Below are positions 23,084 to 34,700 of a DNA stretch of 64,000 bases, piece after piece. Both the position numbers and the translations under genes were made by a program. Positions within the stretch are counted from its first letter, which is position 1. Every line of letters begins with the position of its first letter. The DNA lies in the NCBI GenBank assembly GCA_020746875.1, contig JAGTJL010000012.1, positions 186,001 through 250,000 of the forward strand, given 5' to 3'. The DNA comes from Rhexocercosporidium sp. MPI-PUGE-AT-0058 (lineage: Eukaryota > Ascomycota > Leotiomycetes > Helotiales). Under the pieces are notes generated by a model. It worked only from the letters and a program-made list of their open reading frames with translations. It was not told the DNA's origin and did no database searches.

Positions 23084-24840
23084 GATGCTTAATTCTGCTT
23101 TCAGCTGGCAAGAGGGTAAAAATGACTGAGCTTGGGACAGATTGCGGTTTGTCGCGGCGCACGCGTGAAATGAGATGTGATGTTTCGGACGCGGGGTGTG
23201 ACGAGAACGAGTCAACCAAGGGAGGGGAGTGTCACAAATTAGCAAACAAGAGAGAGCGCAAAACAATAGAGGAAGAGCAGAGCAGAAGTGAAGGCTTGGG
23301 AATCACACGATACATAAATAAAGTATCAGGAATGAAACAACCTTCAAGTGCTTATTTTAAGCCCGGGGCGAAGTCGCCTACCTTAATGAGGCTTTTGCCT
23401 TTTAGCTGAAGGTGCACGATAGGGGTCGCGACAGGGCTGTGATAGGCTTCATGGTCGTGATTACAAGGTACAGCCAATCAGCCCGGTCGCTCCTTGGGGC
23501 GCCTGCAGCTCATCGGTCTGGCCTTGGACGATGTGGTGATGCTGTGCCACTTCCTGCCTTCAACTTTGATCGAGACTCCATAGCCGCGTTCTCGTGATAT
23601 TTTGATAGTGTTAAAGTGGGATATGCCGCGCATGTTTATACGTAAGTAAGGGTCCAGCAGGAAAAGCCTCAAGCTTTTGACAAGCTCAACGCTGGTTCAG
23701 TTTTAAGATCCCGAGAAGGTCCACTCGTTTCCACAGTGCGACGAACGGCTGGGATGGATGGATAAGAGGAAGCGTGACGGTGGCTGAGGCTGGGTTTGTC
23801 CAGCAGGACTCTCGAGGAGAGGGCTTGCTCTGAGTGAGGCACGGTTGACGCTGGCTTGGCACTATTGAATTAGGTTCATGGAGGACGACGATGGTAGGCT
23901 GAATTGGTCCGGCTGAAACCAAGAGGGAATGGTGGAAGACAGAGCTGTGTTCTTAGGTCAGCCTGCGGTGAGAAAATAGCAAAAGCTTCGACATTCGTCG
24001 CTTTCGGTGGATGCCAATTTATGTCGATGAGCACAGTAGTGGTTTTGGATGCTGATGTTGAGATAGGACGATGAGATGGGACTTGAGCGACGCAAAATCC
24101 TGGTCGGGGCCGCTAAAGTGTAACGTGAGAGTCACGTGCCATCATTTCAACTAACAGAAACAGATTTCTCGTCTTTCTGCTCTTCATCCTTTCCTTTTCG
24201 CCCGGATTGCTTTGCGGTTATTTCATGCTGTTCTCATGCTGTTCACTATTTCTGTGATTGAGTAACGTGGTGCTACCAAGATTCCTTTAGACCAGCTCCA
24301 GTTTCCTAGAACTCGGGAGGATCAGATCTCCTAATCAGCCCTCTATGTACTATTTCTCACTATCATCCCATGTCTTCAGCATTCGGACTCCTGGATATCT
24401 CTTATTCCCTCCATTTCTGACATTGGTTCAAGCAGACATGTCCTCGTTTGAGGACTCTTCAAGCTTCATCTCCAGGTATCAACTCAAAGAGAAATACAAA
24501 TTATCTGAAGAATGGCTGCCTCTTGCACAGCATATGCAGCCAAAATGAAGAACGAAGTCCATCAAACAAAGAAAATAAACAAAGAGGTCAACCGAGGGAA
24601 CAAGGATGCCCCTTTCATGCACACCAAGCCCCGATCTCACGTGCCATCCCAATACGTCATCCCAGTCACATCTTAATTACCTAGTCGCCTCCTCCAAGGA
24701 CAAACAAGGCTACCAGTGCTTTAAGATCAACCTCTCTCTTCCTTCTCATGAACCCTTTCATTTTCAAACTACAACCTCTCAAACTCAAATACAAATACAA
24801 ACAACAACACAAACCCTTCAGCACCAACAAAGAAACCAAA
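23084..24840. other. Divergent intergenic region, mucin-like and I78 genes
   Basis: 1.76 kb shared upstream region of two divergent genes. Small open frames (up to 99 aa, for example 24345-24905) overlap the probable 5' leader of the I78 gene and have no family features. Just before the I78 start, a run with repeated caaatac/caac units (about 24780-24840) looks like a fungal 5' UTR. Confidence 0.5.
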
Positions 24841-25240
24841 ATGCCTCTCGTCGTACCAGGAATCACCTCAGGTGGATCGCAATCCAAGACCGAGGAGTGG
24901 AGTAATAAGCTGGTGGGAAAGAAGATTGGTGAGAGGAGTGATGCTACGGTATGTCTTCCATAATATCAACTTCCCTCGCTCTGCAAATCTATGAAATCGT
25001 GCACAATAAGGAGGAAAATGATGTGCTTGAGCTGACAAGACAAACAGACCTTTGCTCGTGCCGAGCTCCCAAAGGAGACGAGAGTTATCCAGCCTGGATC
25101 GATGGTTACCAAGGACTTCAAGCCTGATAGGTGAGTCTAAATCTGTTATTGCCTACCTAGGGAGCAGAGAGCTGATCCAAAATAGGTTGAATGTTCATCT
25201 CAAGGAGGATGGAACCGTCTCCCATGTTGATCATCAGTAG
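24841..25240 (+). CDS. Peptidase inhibitor I78 family protein
   Basis: Three exons, 24841-24948, 25048-25130 and 25186-25240, with introns of 99 and 55 nt and GT-AG borders, give 81 aa. The spliced protein reads MPLVVPGITSGG, then WSNKLVGKKIGERSDAT|TFARAELP, then RVIQPGSMVTKDFKPDR|LNVHLKEDG. These are the signature blocks of the small fungal I78 (potato-inhibitor-like) family, whose members inhibit serine proteases such as vacuolar proteinase B or A. There is no signal peptide, so it should be cytosolic. Length matches the family (about 70-90 aa). The ATG context is AAAATGCC after a CA-rich leader. Splicing keeps frame across both joints, which supports the model. Whether this copy inhibits a host or an endogenous protease cannot be told. 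Confidence 0.88.
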
Positions 25241-28200
25241 ACGCTAAGTGAGGGGTAGACAGTAGATAGCCAGATGTTAATACGATAAATGAATAGATGA
25301 CTATCTAGCATTTTATTTATTGTTGAGGCTCTGTAAATTTGAAATGACTGAAAGATTCTACAAATGATCTGTGAGTAAAGAAAGTCTTCGTGGAAGCTGA
25401 GATATCCCTCGATGACCCCTCCAAATCTGCATTTCTGATCCATCCAGGTCCGCCGTACCGCGGGGCATTTTTGTCCCCACCACCCCGCCTTCACATCAAC
25501 TCATCCCTGCCCTCCGCAAGTGTTTACTTACGCCCATCTCATCACCTTTCTCAATCCATATCTTCCTTCTACCAACAGTAAAAAAGCTTCTTGCTTTCCT
25601 ACATCTCTGTTTTCTTAGATCCTAATTCAACACCTTGAACACACAACGCTGATCCCCCACTTTCTCTCACCCTCCTTCGCGCTCTACTGGTTTAGCTAAT
25701 CACCGTGAAAGGTGTATTTGCTGGTATGTTTATATATATATATATATATATTCAGCGTGCTCTTCTGTTTTTATTTATTTTAGATCACGACCTTGAAACA
25801 TCAACGCCGTCTTTTGGCCCAGAACAGTATGTCAACATGTCCGAGATTCTATTATTATGGTATGTGTAGGGTTGATAGGAGATGGAGATACTATTTCATT
25901 TTTGTCTTCTGAACCGCGATGGCAGAGTTCAATCTTGAAGGTAAAGTACTGTCTAGTATGGCTGTATGCCGGTTTCTCGTTGCCATGGATATCGTCGTTG
26001 CAAATTCATTACAGTTTCGCAGCATAACTCGCTCATCAAGAGGAAGATATGTAGAGCCACCACAGCGATGTTCAGATTTCTGCCTAGTCTCATTTTTATT
26101 GTTGTGACTCTCGACTGGTGCAAGTCTTCAACCAGACTTCAGGAAAAATACAATTCATTCGGAAGGGAACCTTAAAAATAGCCCGGTTCATCCATGGTTA
26201 TTTGTATAGTCAATTCGAACACGTCGGTGGTATTTTATATGTCAAGAAGATCGTGGAAATTCCCATGCTTTGACCTGAATCCCTTAGCTCTTCTCTAACT
26301 TCGACGCTCGAACCAATTATCCATCTCACTCAACTTCAGAATCATAATTTCTCTCGTATTCATTATTGTCACGGCTAGGATTGTCGTCACTTCCATTCTT
26401 AAATGTGGGCTCTAAATCAATACCATGTATAGCTCTCACAATTTGAAAATAACAACATCATTATGGCTGGAGCTTCATCAGAACTAGTTTCCCGTATGCG
26501 ATGACACGGCATTTTCTGATAGCGAACCCATATTCTTTCCGCCTTCCTCTAAAGTCTTGATGACTGTATCATTTCTTCCTTCCTCGCACTGTACTGACCT
26601 CCTATAGAAGATTCTAGCGCCTGTTTGTAAGATCTAGCATTCAATTATTTTGATTCTTGAGGTTAATCCGCTGGCTACCCTGAGGGTGAATCTTCAACTC
26701 TGTTCATTCCCAGTCTCACTCCATACCGTCACACCGCAATTCTTTTAAGGAGAGTAAAAGGCCATCTCAGCCGATCATCAGTCCTAGAGCATGTATATAA
26801 ATCCCGGCTCCGATACTTATTCCAGAGCAAAGTCCAGTACGTTATGAAGTGGAGAGAGCATGGGCGGCCTGGAGAGTTTAAGTGCTTCTCAACACAAAAA
26901 TTCACATAATCAAAAAAAGAGGTGTACCTGGCACAAAATGAAGCCCCTTTTAAATTTTAAATCTTCAATCCTCATTGTTTGACGTACCAGGCTTGCTTCC
27001 ATTTCATATGAACGTTTACACTCAGTGTCAGATTATCTCTTGGTTCTCATGTCCGATGTTATTGTCAATTACCATTTCTACACCAAGCACTTCCTCATCC
27101 TGTTCACTCATCCCATCTCCTCCAGTAATTACTTAACTCCCAATCATCTCTCCCTTCGACAAACACCGAAATATTCACACTTAAACCCCAGAACCCAAAA
27201 CACCACTCAAACACTACTACCTCAAACGACACTACCTAAGTTTACAACACATCCCATTACTCCACTTCAAATTCATCACGCAGGCATGTTCTCCCTTGCC
27301 TTCATGTTCGAATGATGTGATCCTCATTGCCGAGGGAAAATTCGAATCTCTATAGCTGTATCAAGTTGATGCTGTTGAATGATTATATAGCTTGAGAATG
27401 TTGGGTGAGAGTTGGAGAAGTGAAGGGGTGGAGAGGCAGGTAAGCATGTGAAGACTTGTTAACTTTTTTGACTGGTCTTCTCGCTTACGAATTTCTTTCA
27501 CTTCGTGTCTTAAGGAGAATGAAGTTCTATCTAGAATAACTTTAAAGTGAACTGAGTACAGAATGAGCTTTGAGTCTGATCATTCCTTTTATTTTAATTT
27601 TCGAACAAAAGGGGTGCACGTAGGTCTCTCTACCGAGTATACCAAGCATCAAATGTTCTGCGGAGACAGTATCATAGCCAATGCGTAACGCGCAGCCTCT
27701 TGGTACAGAGAATTTCCATAGCTAGATAGTAAAAATGTCAGGTGTCGTTAAGTTCACCCGATTTCTATCGGTAGAGCTTTCAGCTTGAATGGTGCAACGC
27801 AAATCTCGCGTAATTGCGAGGTCCATTGCTGTCGATTCCCTTCCACCGTTCGTCGCAACATCGGTGTTCAAGGGCGATGCTAGTGGGTTGTATGGAGGAC
27901 AAAATCCGTTGCCTGATTCAAGAGATTCTTGAATAAGGCGCAGGAGAAGAAGCGTGTGTCGCCGGAGTGCCGGAGTAAGGAGCAGAGGGTGGAGTGTGAG
28001 AAGGATGCTGTATGAGGTGGGTGAGCCCATATTATCGTGCGGGGGAGAAGTCGGATATTGTGGAGCATTATGGGAATCCTATGATGCCGATGACTTTGAG
28101 GGTTTTGGGAGAGAAGATTTATGGGAAGGGGCTCATATAGGGATGGATGGACGCTTCTGCAGGGGGGATTGAGAGTTGGACGGGGGTGGAGGGGAGAGGA

Positions 28201-28540
28201 AACAACAAGGTCTGGATCGCTGATACCCACCAAAACCAGGTATATTATCTAACATATAATTTTGAATGCAGTTGCACTGACTTCATTGCAGAAACCCACC
28301 TCTCGGAGATACAATCTGCAAGAATCATCCCAGCACGTGACATCAGCAAGCCGAAGTGTACGCTCGAGTTGGCTGCCTATCGAAGCATAAGACAATTGAC
28401 AACTACGAATCCAAACATTCAGCCAGAGCACATCTCAGTCTCTCCATTGCTCATTCCAAACATTCAAGCCTTTCTCAAGCGCAGACTTCGGTTCTTCCTC
28501 CTTACCCTTGACTTCTCCAAGTCACCGCTCATATCTTCCC
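25241..28540. other. Long intergenic region without a recognised gene
   Basis: 3.3 kb. It has a (TA)n run at 25731-25750 and several short ORFs of 60-154 aa on both strands (for example 27025-27315 plus, 27722-28233 minus, 28147-28611 plus) without motifs, signal peptides or consistent splice patterns. The last part leads into the small membrane-protein gene. A non-coding RNA or a gene with many short exons could hide here. Confidence 0.4.
25731..25750. repeat. (TA)n microsatellite
   Basis: About ten uninterrupted TA units followed by ttcagc, in intergenic DNA. Confidence 0.85.
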
Positions 28541-29239
28541 ATGGCAAACCCCATCTCAGACGACATGACAGCCATATCCTACACCAAAGCATATCTCAAA
28601 GACTTCTTTGAAGCCGAGCCACTCATTCCCGCTCGATTGACGGAACTATTCAACGCTCGACTTGCAGTCCGATTATTTTACATCTACCAACTCTCCATAT
28701 CCAGCATCCAGCTCACTTACTCCCTTCGCTACACACTCCTCCCTATCGTTCCCATGTTCATGATTTTGTAGGTTTCTCTCCCATCCCAATAGTCCCAGAT
28801 ACTCATCAAGCGAAGCTTCACAGCAATCTTCTTCACCCCACCCAAACACCCGCTCTACACGATCTACATCCCTGGCTCTCGTCTCCAAGCTGGAGAGACT
28901 ATGTGCTCGCCACTAATACCCGGAGAAATAGCATGGCGTCGCTCTCTACAGTATAAATGGCCTATATCAGGCTGGATAGAAGTGAAGCCTGTCAGATGGA
29001 CGATGGTGGGCTGTGTGGTTGTTCATGAATTCAGTCCAAGATGGCGGTCCTCTGGGTTGAGTAGCGAGGAAATTCGGGAGACGAATGTTAAGATACGGGC
29101 AAGGAACATAGAGATGAGGGAAATGTCATGGGTGAGAAGGAAGTTTGGGGAAATGATGGCGGAGTTTTCTTATATTGGGACTGGGGCAAGGTTTATGATT
29201 TTTGGGGGGTTACTTTTGATTTGTATGGCTGTTTTATAA
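28541..29239 (+). CDS. Small membrane protein of unknown family
   Basis: The ATG at 28541 (context TTCCCATGGC) starts MANPISDDMTAISYTKAYL. A 48-nt intron is proposed at 28768-28815 (GTAGGT...GAAG), joining ...PIVPMFMI|FTAIFFTPPKHPLYT in frame; both sides lie in the same reading frame and exon lengths (227 + 424 nt) sum to 217 codons, giving 216 aa. Two hydrophobic segments stand out: about residues 45-84 (FYIYQLSISSIQLTYSLRY through the splice) and the extreme C-terminus (FMIFGGLLLICMAVL). The middle is polar with WRRSLQYKWPISGWIEVKPVRW. I do not recognise the family. The acceptor is less certain than the donor because other AGs lie nearby (28792, 28798) but do not keep the frame. Confidence 0.55.
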
Positions 29240-31722
29240 TGGTCTGAACATAAACATTCAGCAGTTCCTAAATGTGTCTCTACAAGACTTCAGACTACCA
29301 TGTTTCGACTTTGTTCATTAGTTGGAAGAACACATCCTGAATGAAGAAACCAAAACCCCCGAGCAAGCAGACACCTAAGACCCGCAATATTTATTTATTG
29401 ACTTCTCGGTAAACTACTATTTGATACCTTTCAGACAGACTCTCAGTTGAAAATACACGCTAAGCAAATCTTGCTTATCATATAAATATTAGCATATATT
29501 TATGATGGTCGATTCTAAGCCCAGTGAGATGCGAAAAGAGCTGGCCTTTCAAGAGGGTCAAGTTCTGCCAACCGGATCTAGATTGCTACCTAAAAAAAAA
29601 AAAACGTACAGTCAGCTTAATTTCCTCGTAATTGGACATTAGAGCCAAATATCTATTGATCTATTGTACCATCATGAGAATGTATATTTGTAAAAGATTT
29701 CTGCAGTGGAGGGACTCCACAATTGACAGCAGATCCGGTGATGATAACAAACTATTCCAAGTTCAAATATTAATGAAGAAGAGTTTAAAAAGCCGCCATT
29801 TATAGCGCCTTGTGAACGTCAAACGATGTATGACTATATATTTATACAGGTTTTACAGGAAATTAGCATTCGGGCCTACCAACCCCCCACTCAACGGCGC
29901 TCATGATATTCATTGTGAGACGATTCGATCCGTTCTGCAGAAGAGCTTAGGGCTGGACAGAGGCAGGTATTTATACCTACTAGAGCACCAGAACTGTATG
30001 AATTGCCTGTTTCTAGCCCTGTAGAGCTCTGAGCTCTCAAGTATTTAAAGCAACAATTTGGATTGATTCTACTCTTAAGGATGAAGATGGCATTCAGAAG
30101 TTGCACAAGGAGAGTCTCGATCTACGATACAATCCGGGAGCTGTTCACATGCCTCTCTTGGAGGGGAGGATCCAAACTCGAGTTCAAGACTGAAGAAAAA
30201 AAAATGGGATCGTAGGTAGTGGAATTTCTTCTGTGGTGACAACAATCTATTGAAGTTAATGGTATGTTCTGCTTCGCTACATATCTCCAACGTGATTTCT
30301 GTTGTCATGGTCCAGATCATTGTCATCTATCTACGTCACTTCAACACTTCCCCGCTACACCCATATAGCCAAGATAGACTGAGACCAAGCTTATAGCTAC
30401 CAAGCCCGTGATGCCATCAGAGGCTATCCTTGTGTTGATATCAAAGTAAACTGCCAGGTGACACAAGAGCTCACCGGTACCAACATGTCAGCGTGGATTT
30501 GAATGAAGAGTCGGAGATTCTGCTGTACTGTGCGTGAAGTGATTCTTAAATGGTCCTCCTCAATTGGGGAAATTCTGAGGTTAGAATTAACCAGACCAGT
30601 CACTGCCGTGCAGCTTAACGGCATTGCAGATACGGAGCTTTGATAGCTTTGAGACGATAATAGCCTTTCAAATGATCATGTGGACGATTTCTACACTCTA
30701 GATAGGTCTAGAAACTAGAAGAAGAAAAACATGAGAACAAAGCAATAAAGTATTCTCCAGCCCCAGGGTCAGGGAAAGCATAAAGTAAACAAAGACCACC
30801 TTCGCCGCTTTTTGTCCTTCCGGGAAAGTCATGGGTCTTGATGTTGTTGATAGAGTCAATAGGAAATAGGTTTAGATTTGGACGCTCCTTGTCCTTAGCC
30901 ACTCATTAGAGCGTCGTGATTGATGAAGAAGAAACTACAGATAGATGAGGCAGCGATTTGAGCCAACTGCGCTCTTGGTCTTGTATTACACTGAACTGTC
31001 TGAGGACATTTGAATAAGTGATGGGTATGACCTCAGGACCCAAGGAAGAAAGTTTGTCAAAATTCCATGGTTGACAGGCTTTGATGCGTCTGAATGCAGC
31101 TTTGGTCTTCTGTTTTCCCTGATCCCCTCTCAATGTCATGTTCTCACCGTCCTTATCGCACCCTCTAATCCTCGCGGAAGTCTAGTTCCTCGCTGGCATC
31201 CCTCTGACAGAAATGCACCTATTGCTCATCTATCACCTGTCTCCCCCTCCCCTATTTCCTCCACTCCCTCCCATCAATCCCCGTCCCTATCCCCGACCCC
31301 GTGACGTGACCACCACACTAAAAACCTCAAAACACCTTAAGCGAGCCCTTAGCGCCAAATTCGAACCTCCCCTCCCCTCCAATCTCAACCTCGTGAATCA
31401 CCATTCGAAAAATTCTCCCAACCTCATCTTTCACTCGAGGTATCACAACTTTGTTTCTCTTGCACTTGCTTTGCGTGTAACGCCGACAACAGTGCTGTGC
31501 TATCGTCGACCTGCTGCGTACTGAGCTGTGCAGGAGAAATGGAAAGGGGGAAGTAAACAAAGGCAAGGAGATCGCGTGAGGAGAGGGAGAAAGACAGGTA
31601 AGAGCAAGAAAGGGCGAGACAGGACGAGAAACAAGATAACTGACGAGGAAGCAGAAGGACACGGACACAGAGACAAGTCAAGGAAAGACAAGAGAAGCCA
31701 GAGCAAAGAAGAAACAGCAAAG
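29240..31722. other. Intergenic and 5' leader of the large low-complexity gene
   Basis: 2.5 kb. It has a poly-A run near 29593 and CT/CA-rich leader sequence from about 31190. The frame of the next gene is open upstream of its first ATG (back to 31528), but that stretch has no ATG in frame and probably is 5' UTR. No separate gene was recognised. Confidence 0.45.
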
Positions 31723-34700
31723 ATGGCAACACCTTCACACCCACCTGGTGACCAGCCTGGCAATCCACCAGCACCAGGACCACCAACACTCTCCTTCTAC
31801 ACCCTCCGCGAACCATCAGCTCAGAACCAATTCTCAAACCAGAATCAAGTCCAAATACCAAATCAAGCTCAAAACCAACCTCACCACCGCTCTCACAGCC
31901 AGAGCCACTTTCCCACTCACCGCCGCGGTTTCAGTCAAGGCCACGGCTATAGCCACGGGCGACGTCCCCACAACCTCCCACAGATATCCCTATCCTTTTC
32001 CACAGAAGTAAATTATAGTGTCGATACTCGTCTAAGTTCAAATCCCGCTCCAAGTGCTTCCACGCCGACGAGAAGTGGACCTGGCGTTGCACCTGATGTT
32101 GGACCTGGACTTGGTGTTGGGTATGGACCTGAAGGTGAGTACGGATATAGAAATGCATATGCACCAGGCCCAGGACCAGCGGGAGGCTTCTATACATCAC
32201 CAGCTATTCCAGCAGGAGGATCCACCTATCAGCCAGATGCAAATCCGTTTCCAATTGCGGTTCCCAACCCAAACTTCCATGGGAGATCGTGGTCGGGATC
32301 AGGACCGGGAATGGGACCGATGAATATAGGTATAGGACGAGAACGGGGATTCACACCATCTCGTAACATACCCGGAACTGGACCATTGAATACGAGTATG
32401 GGACGTGGATTGGGGTTCACGGCTCCACATCACGCACCCAGACTTGGACCGAGATCAGATGTTGGGATGGGAAGAGGAGGATTCACGCCTACTCCTCCAC
32501 GTGCTAGTTTCGGCTCCAACCCGAACTTCAACTCCAACTTTGGCTCTGCACCGGGAGTAAATTCGGGACCAGGCTCAGGACCAGTCAGTCTCCCATCACG
32601 TTTCTTCAACCAACCACCTGCATCTTACGCTAGAGTCAGAGGCACGGGACCGCCACCACCGCTCGCGCAGCCGCGTATGCAATTGCAAGGACCTCGATCA
32701 TTCACAGCGCAGACCGTGTCGGCTACTCGACCTGCGAACGTACCGTCGTTTATTGCTCAAGCTTCTTCGCCGCTAGGAGAGGGATCACCTTCTACATCAA
32801 GACCTACACCAGCACACCTAGCAACCCCACAACATCTGGCAACACCAACAATAACCATCGCAGGAACGCCAACTCGCTCACCTGCTTTCGTGGCACCGAG
32901 AGGAGAGGAAGGTACACCTACTCCAAACAAAGAGAAAGCCGTCGGCGTGCCAACCCTTACTGTAGCTGAAGCTACACTCATGCTCACTATGGCGGCATCA
33001 ACTCCACCCGTTCCCGCCGAGTCGCTCCCTACGCTCTCGATTTCTGTTGCGCTGTACTCACCAATGGGATCGTTCTTGCCACCTCTACAGCCACTGATAT
33101 TGACGAGCAACACACATCTCCGCGGTCTGATCCTCACGCTTCAAGACCAGCTGCTTGCTAACCTGAGACACTCGGGATCGCTTGCTAAGTTGCTCGTGCA
33201 GAGTATTGAGGTTAGGGTTTTTGATTTGGATAATGTTGAAGGATTGGCTAGGTTGCCGCGGATCGAGGGACTGTTGTCTGGAGAGGAGGGAGGATTGGGA
33301 GAGGAAGTGGGAAAGATGGTCGTTGGGAAGTCGAGATGGGTTGCTTGGGATGCCACGGGTGGGCAGGGGGAGGTTGAGAAATTCTGGAATTTGTTGGTTA
33401 GGAAGCTGTTGCTTGACGAGATGAAGAGAGTTGATCGGGAGGCGGGGAAGGCTCCGATGTTGAAGGTTAGGACGGTGGTCAAGATTGGTGAGATCGTGGA
33501 GGGTGAGGAGGTCATGGGTGAGCGGATAGTTGGGGGTGGACATCTTTTCCGTGTACCTGCTGGTGCAAGATTGCCGTCGCCAGCACTCGTTGCCCAGACC
33601 ATCATTACGCCGAGAGTATCGATTGCTGCACAGGGCGGAAAGGAGCCAGACAATCAGATGGTCCAGGAGGCTACATCGAAGGCCGAAGTCGAACGTTCCG
33701 GCTCGCCAGAAAGGTCCATCGCTTCAGCTTCAGGCTCAGGCTCACCCTCATCTTCAACACGCACACAAAAGCGAGCTACCAAGCACAAACACGCCAAGTC
33801 GAAATCCCACAAGAAACAACAGCAATCGGTCGATGACATGGCTCCCTCTGCGCCCACTTCGGACGACAAGATCGAGGCTGCTGAGAAGCTCTTGCAGAGT
33901 CTTGGTCTTTCCAGTGCTGCGAAGCAAATTGCGGATGAGTTGAAGAAAATCCAGAGTAAGATCAAGATCGAGCCTGCCACTGCAACCGCCACCGCTACCG
34001 CCGAAGATGATGACCGCAAGAAGAACGAGAAGGTTCATTATGAGAGAATGATGAGCGTTGGAGAGCCCAAGCAGTTTTGGGTGGAGAAGGGAGGATATCC
34101 TAAGGATGCTCCTGTCGATCCTGAGAATAATTGGGAGAAGTACCAGACTTGGGGAGAGAAGCCGACTGATCCTGGTTATGCGGATAGGAAGGTTCTTCAT
34201 GACATGTTCCCGCTCCGTCATATCCCCTTTAACGGTCCACCTTGCACGCCTTGGAATAAGAAGAAGGATGGCGAGGAAAGCGACGATGAGGAAGATGAGA
34301 AAAAGGGTGATGAATCGATCAAGATGGTCCCATACGCTGCGCTTGACCCTGAACTCGTCAAGGATGAAATGCTTGAGGACCGAAACAAGCCTGAGAAACT
34401 TCCAACCCACGTCAAGGAACACTGGGATGAGCAGGAGAGAATCAAAGGAATGTCCGGGTCTGACGACGAGACCTTCTTCCCAGCCTCCAACCCCGCCGTC
34501 ATCAAGAAGGAGGACGCTGCCAAAGTCTTTGCGGCGAAGGAGTATAAGAATCCAGCCCGACCTAAGTTTGATATTCGATCTGTGTTGAGCGGACCAACTG
34601 AGCGTCGCGCATCCAGCAACAGCGCTTATTTGAATTCCCTCATTGCTGACGGCCCTTCCAACTTCTACGAACAGATGCCCGCTCCAGGTGGGTTCCAGCT

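Noticed and set aside
22470..23129. 219-aa plus-strand ORF rich in Val
   Set aside because: Antisense of the Thr-rich stalk of the mucin-like gene; ACC/ACG codons reversed give the Val runs.
21932..23266. Longer start for the mucin-like protein at 23266
   Set aside because: It would put 61 polar residues before a perfect signal peptide; the ATG at 23083 is preferred.
31528..31722. N-terminal extension of the large low-complexity protein
   Set aside because: The frame is open but starts from GTG with no ATG; MATPSH at 31723 with context AAAGATGG is the first usable start.
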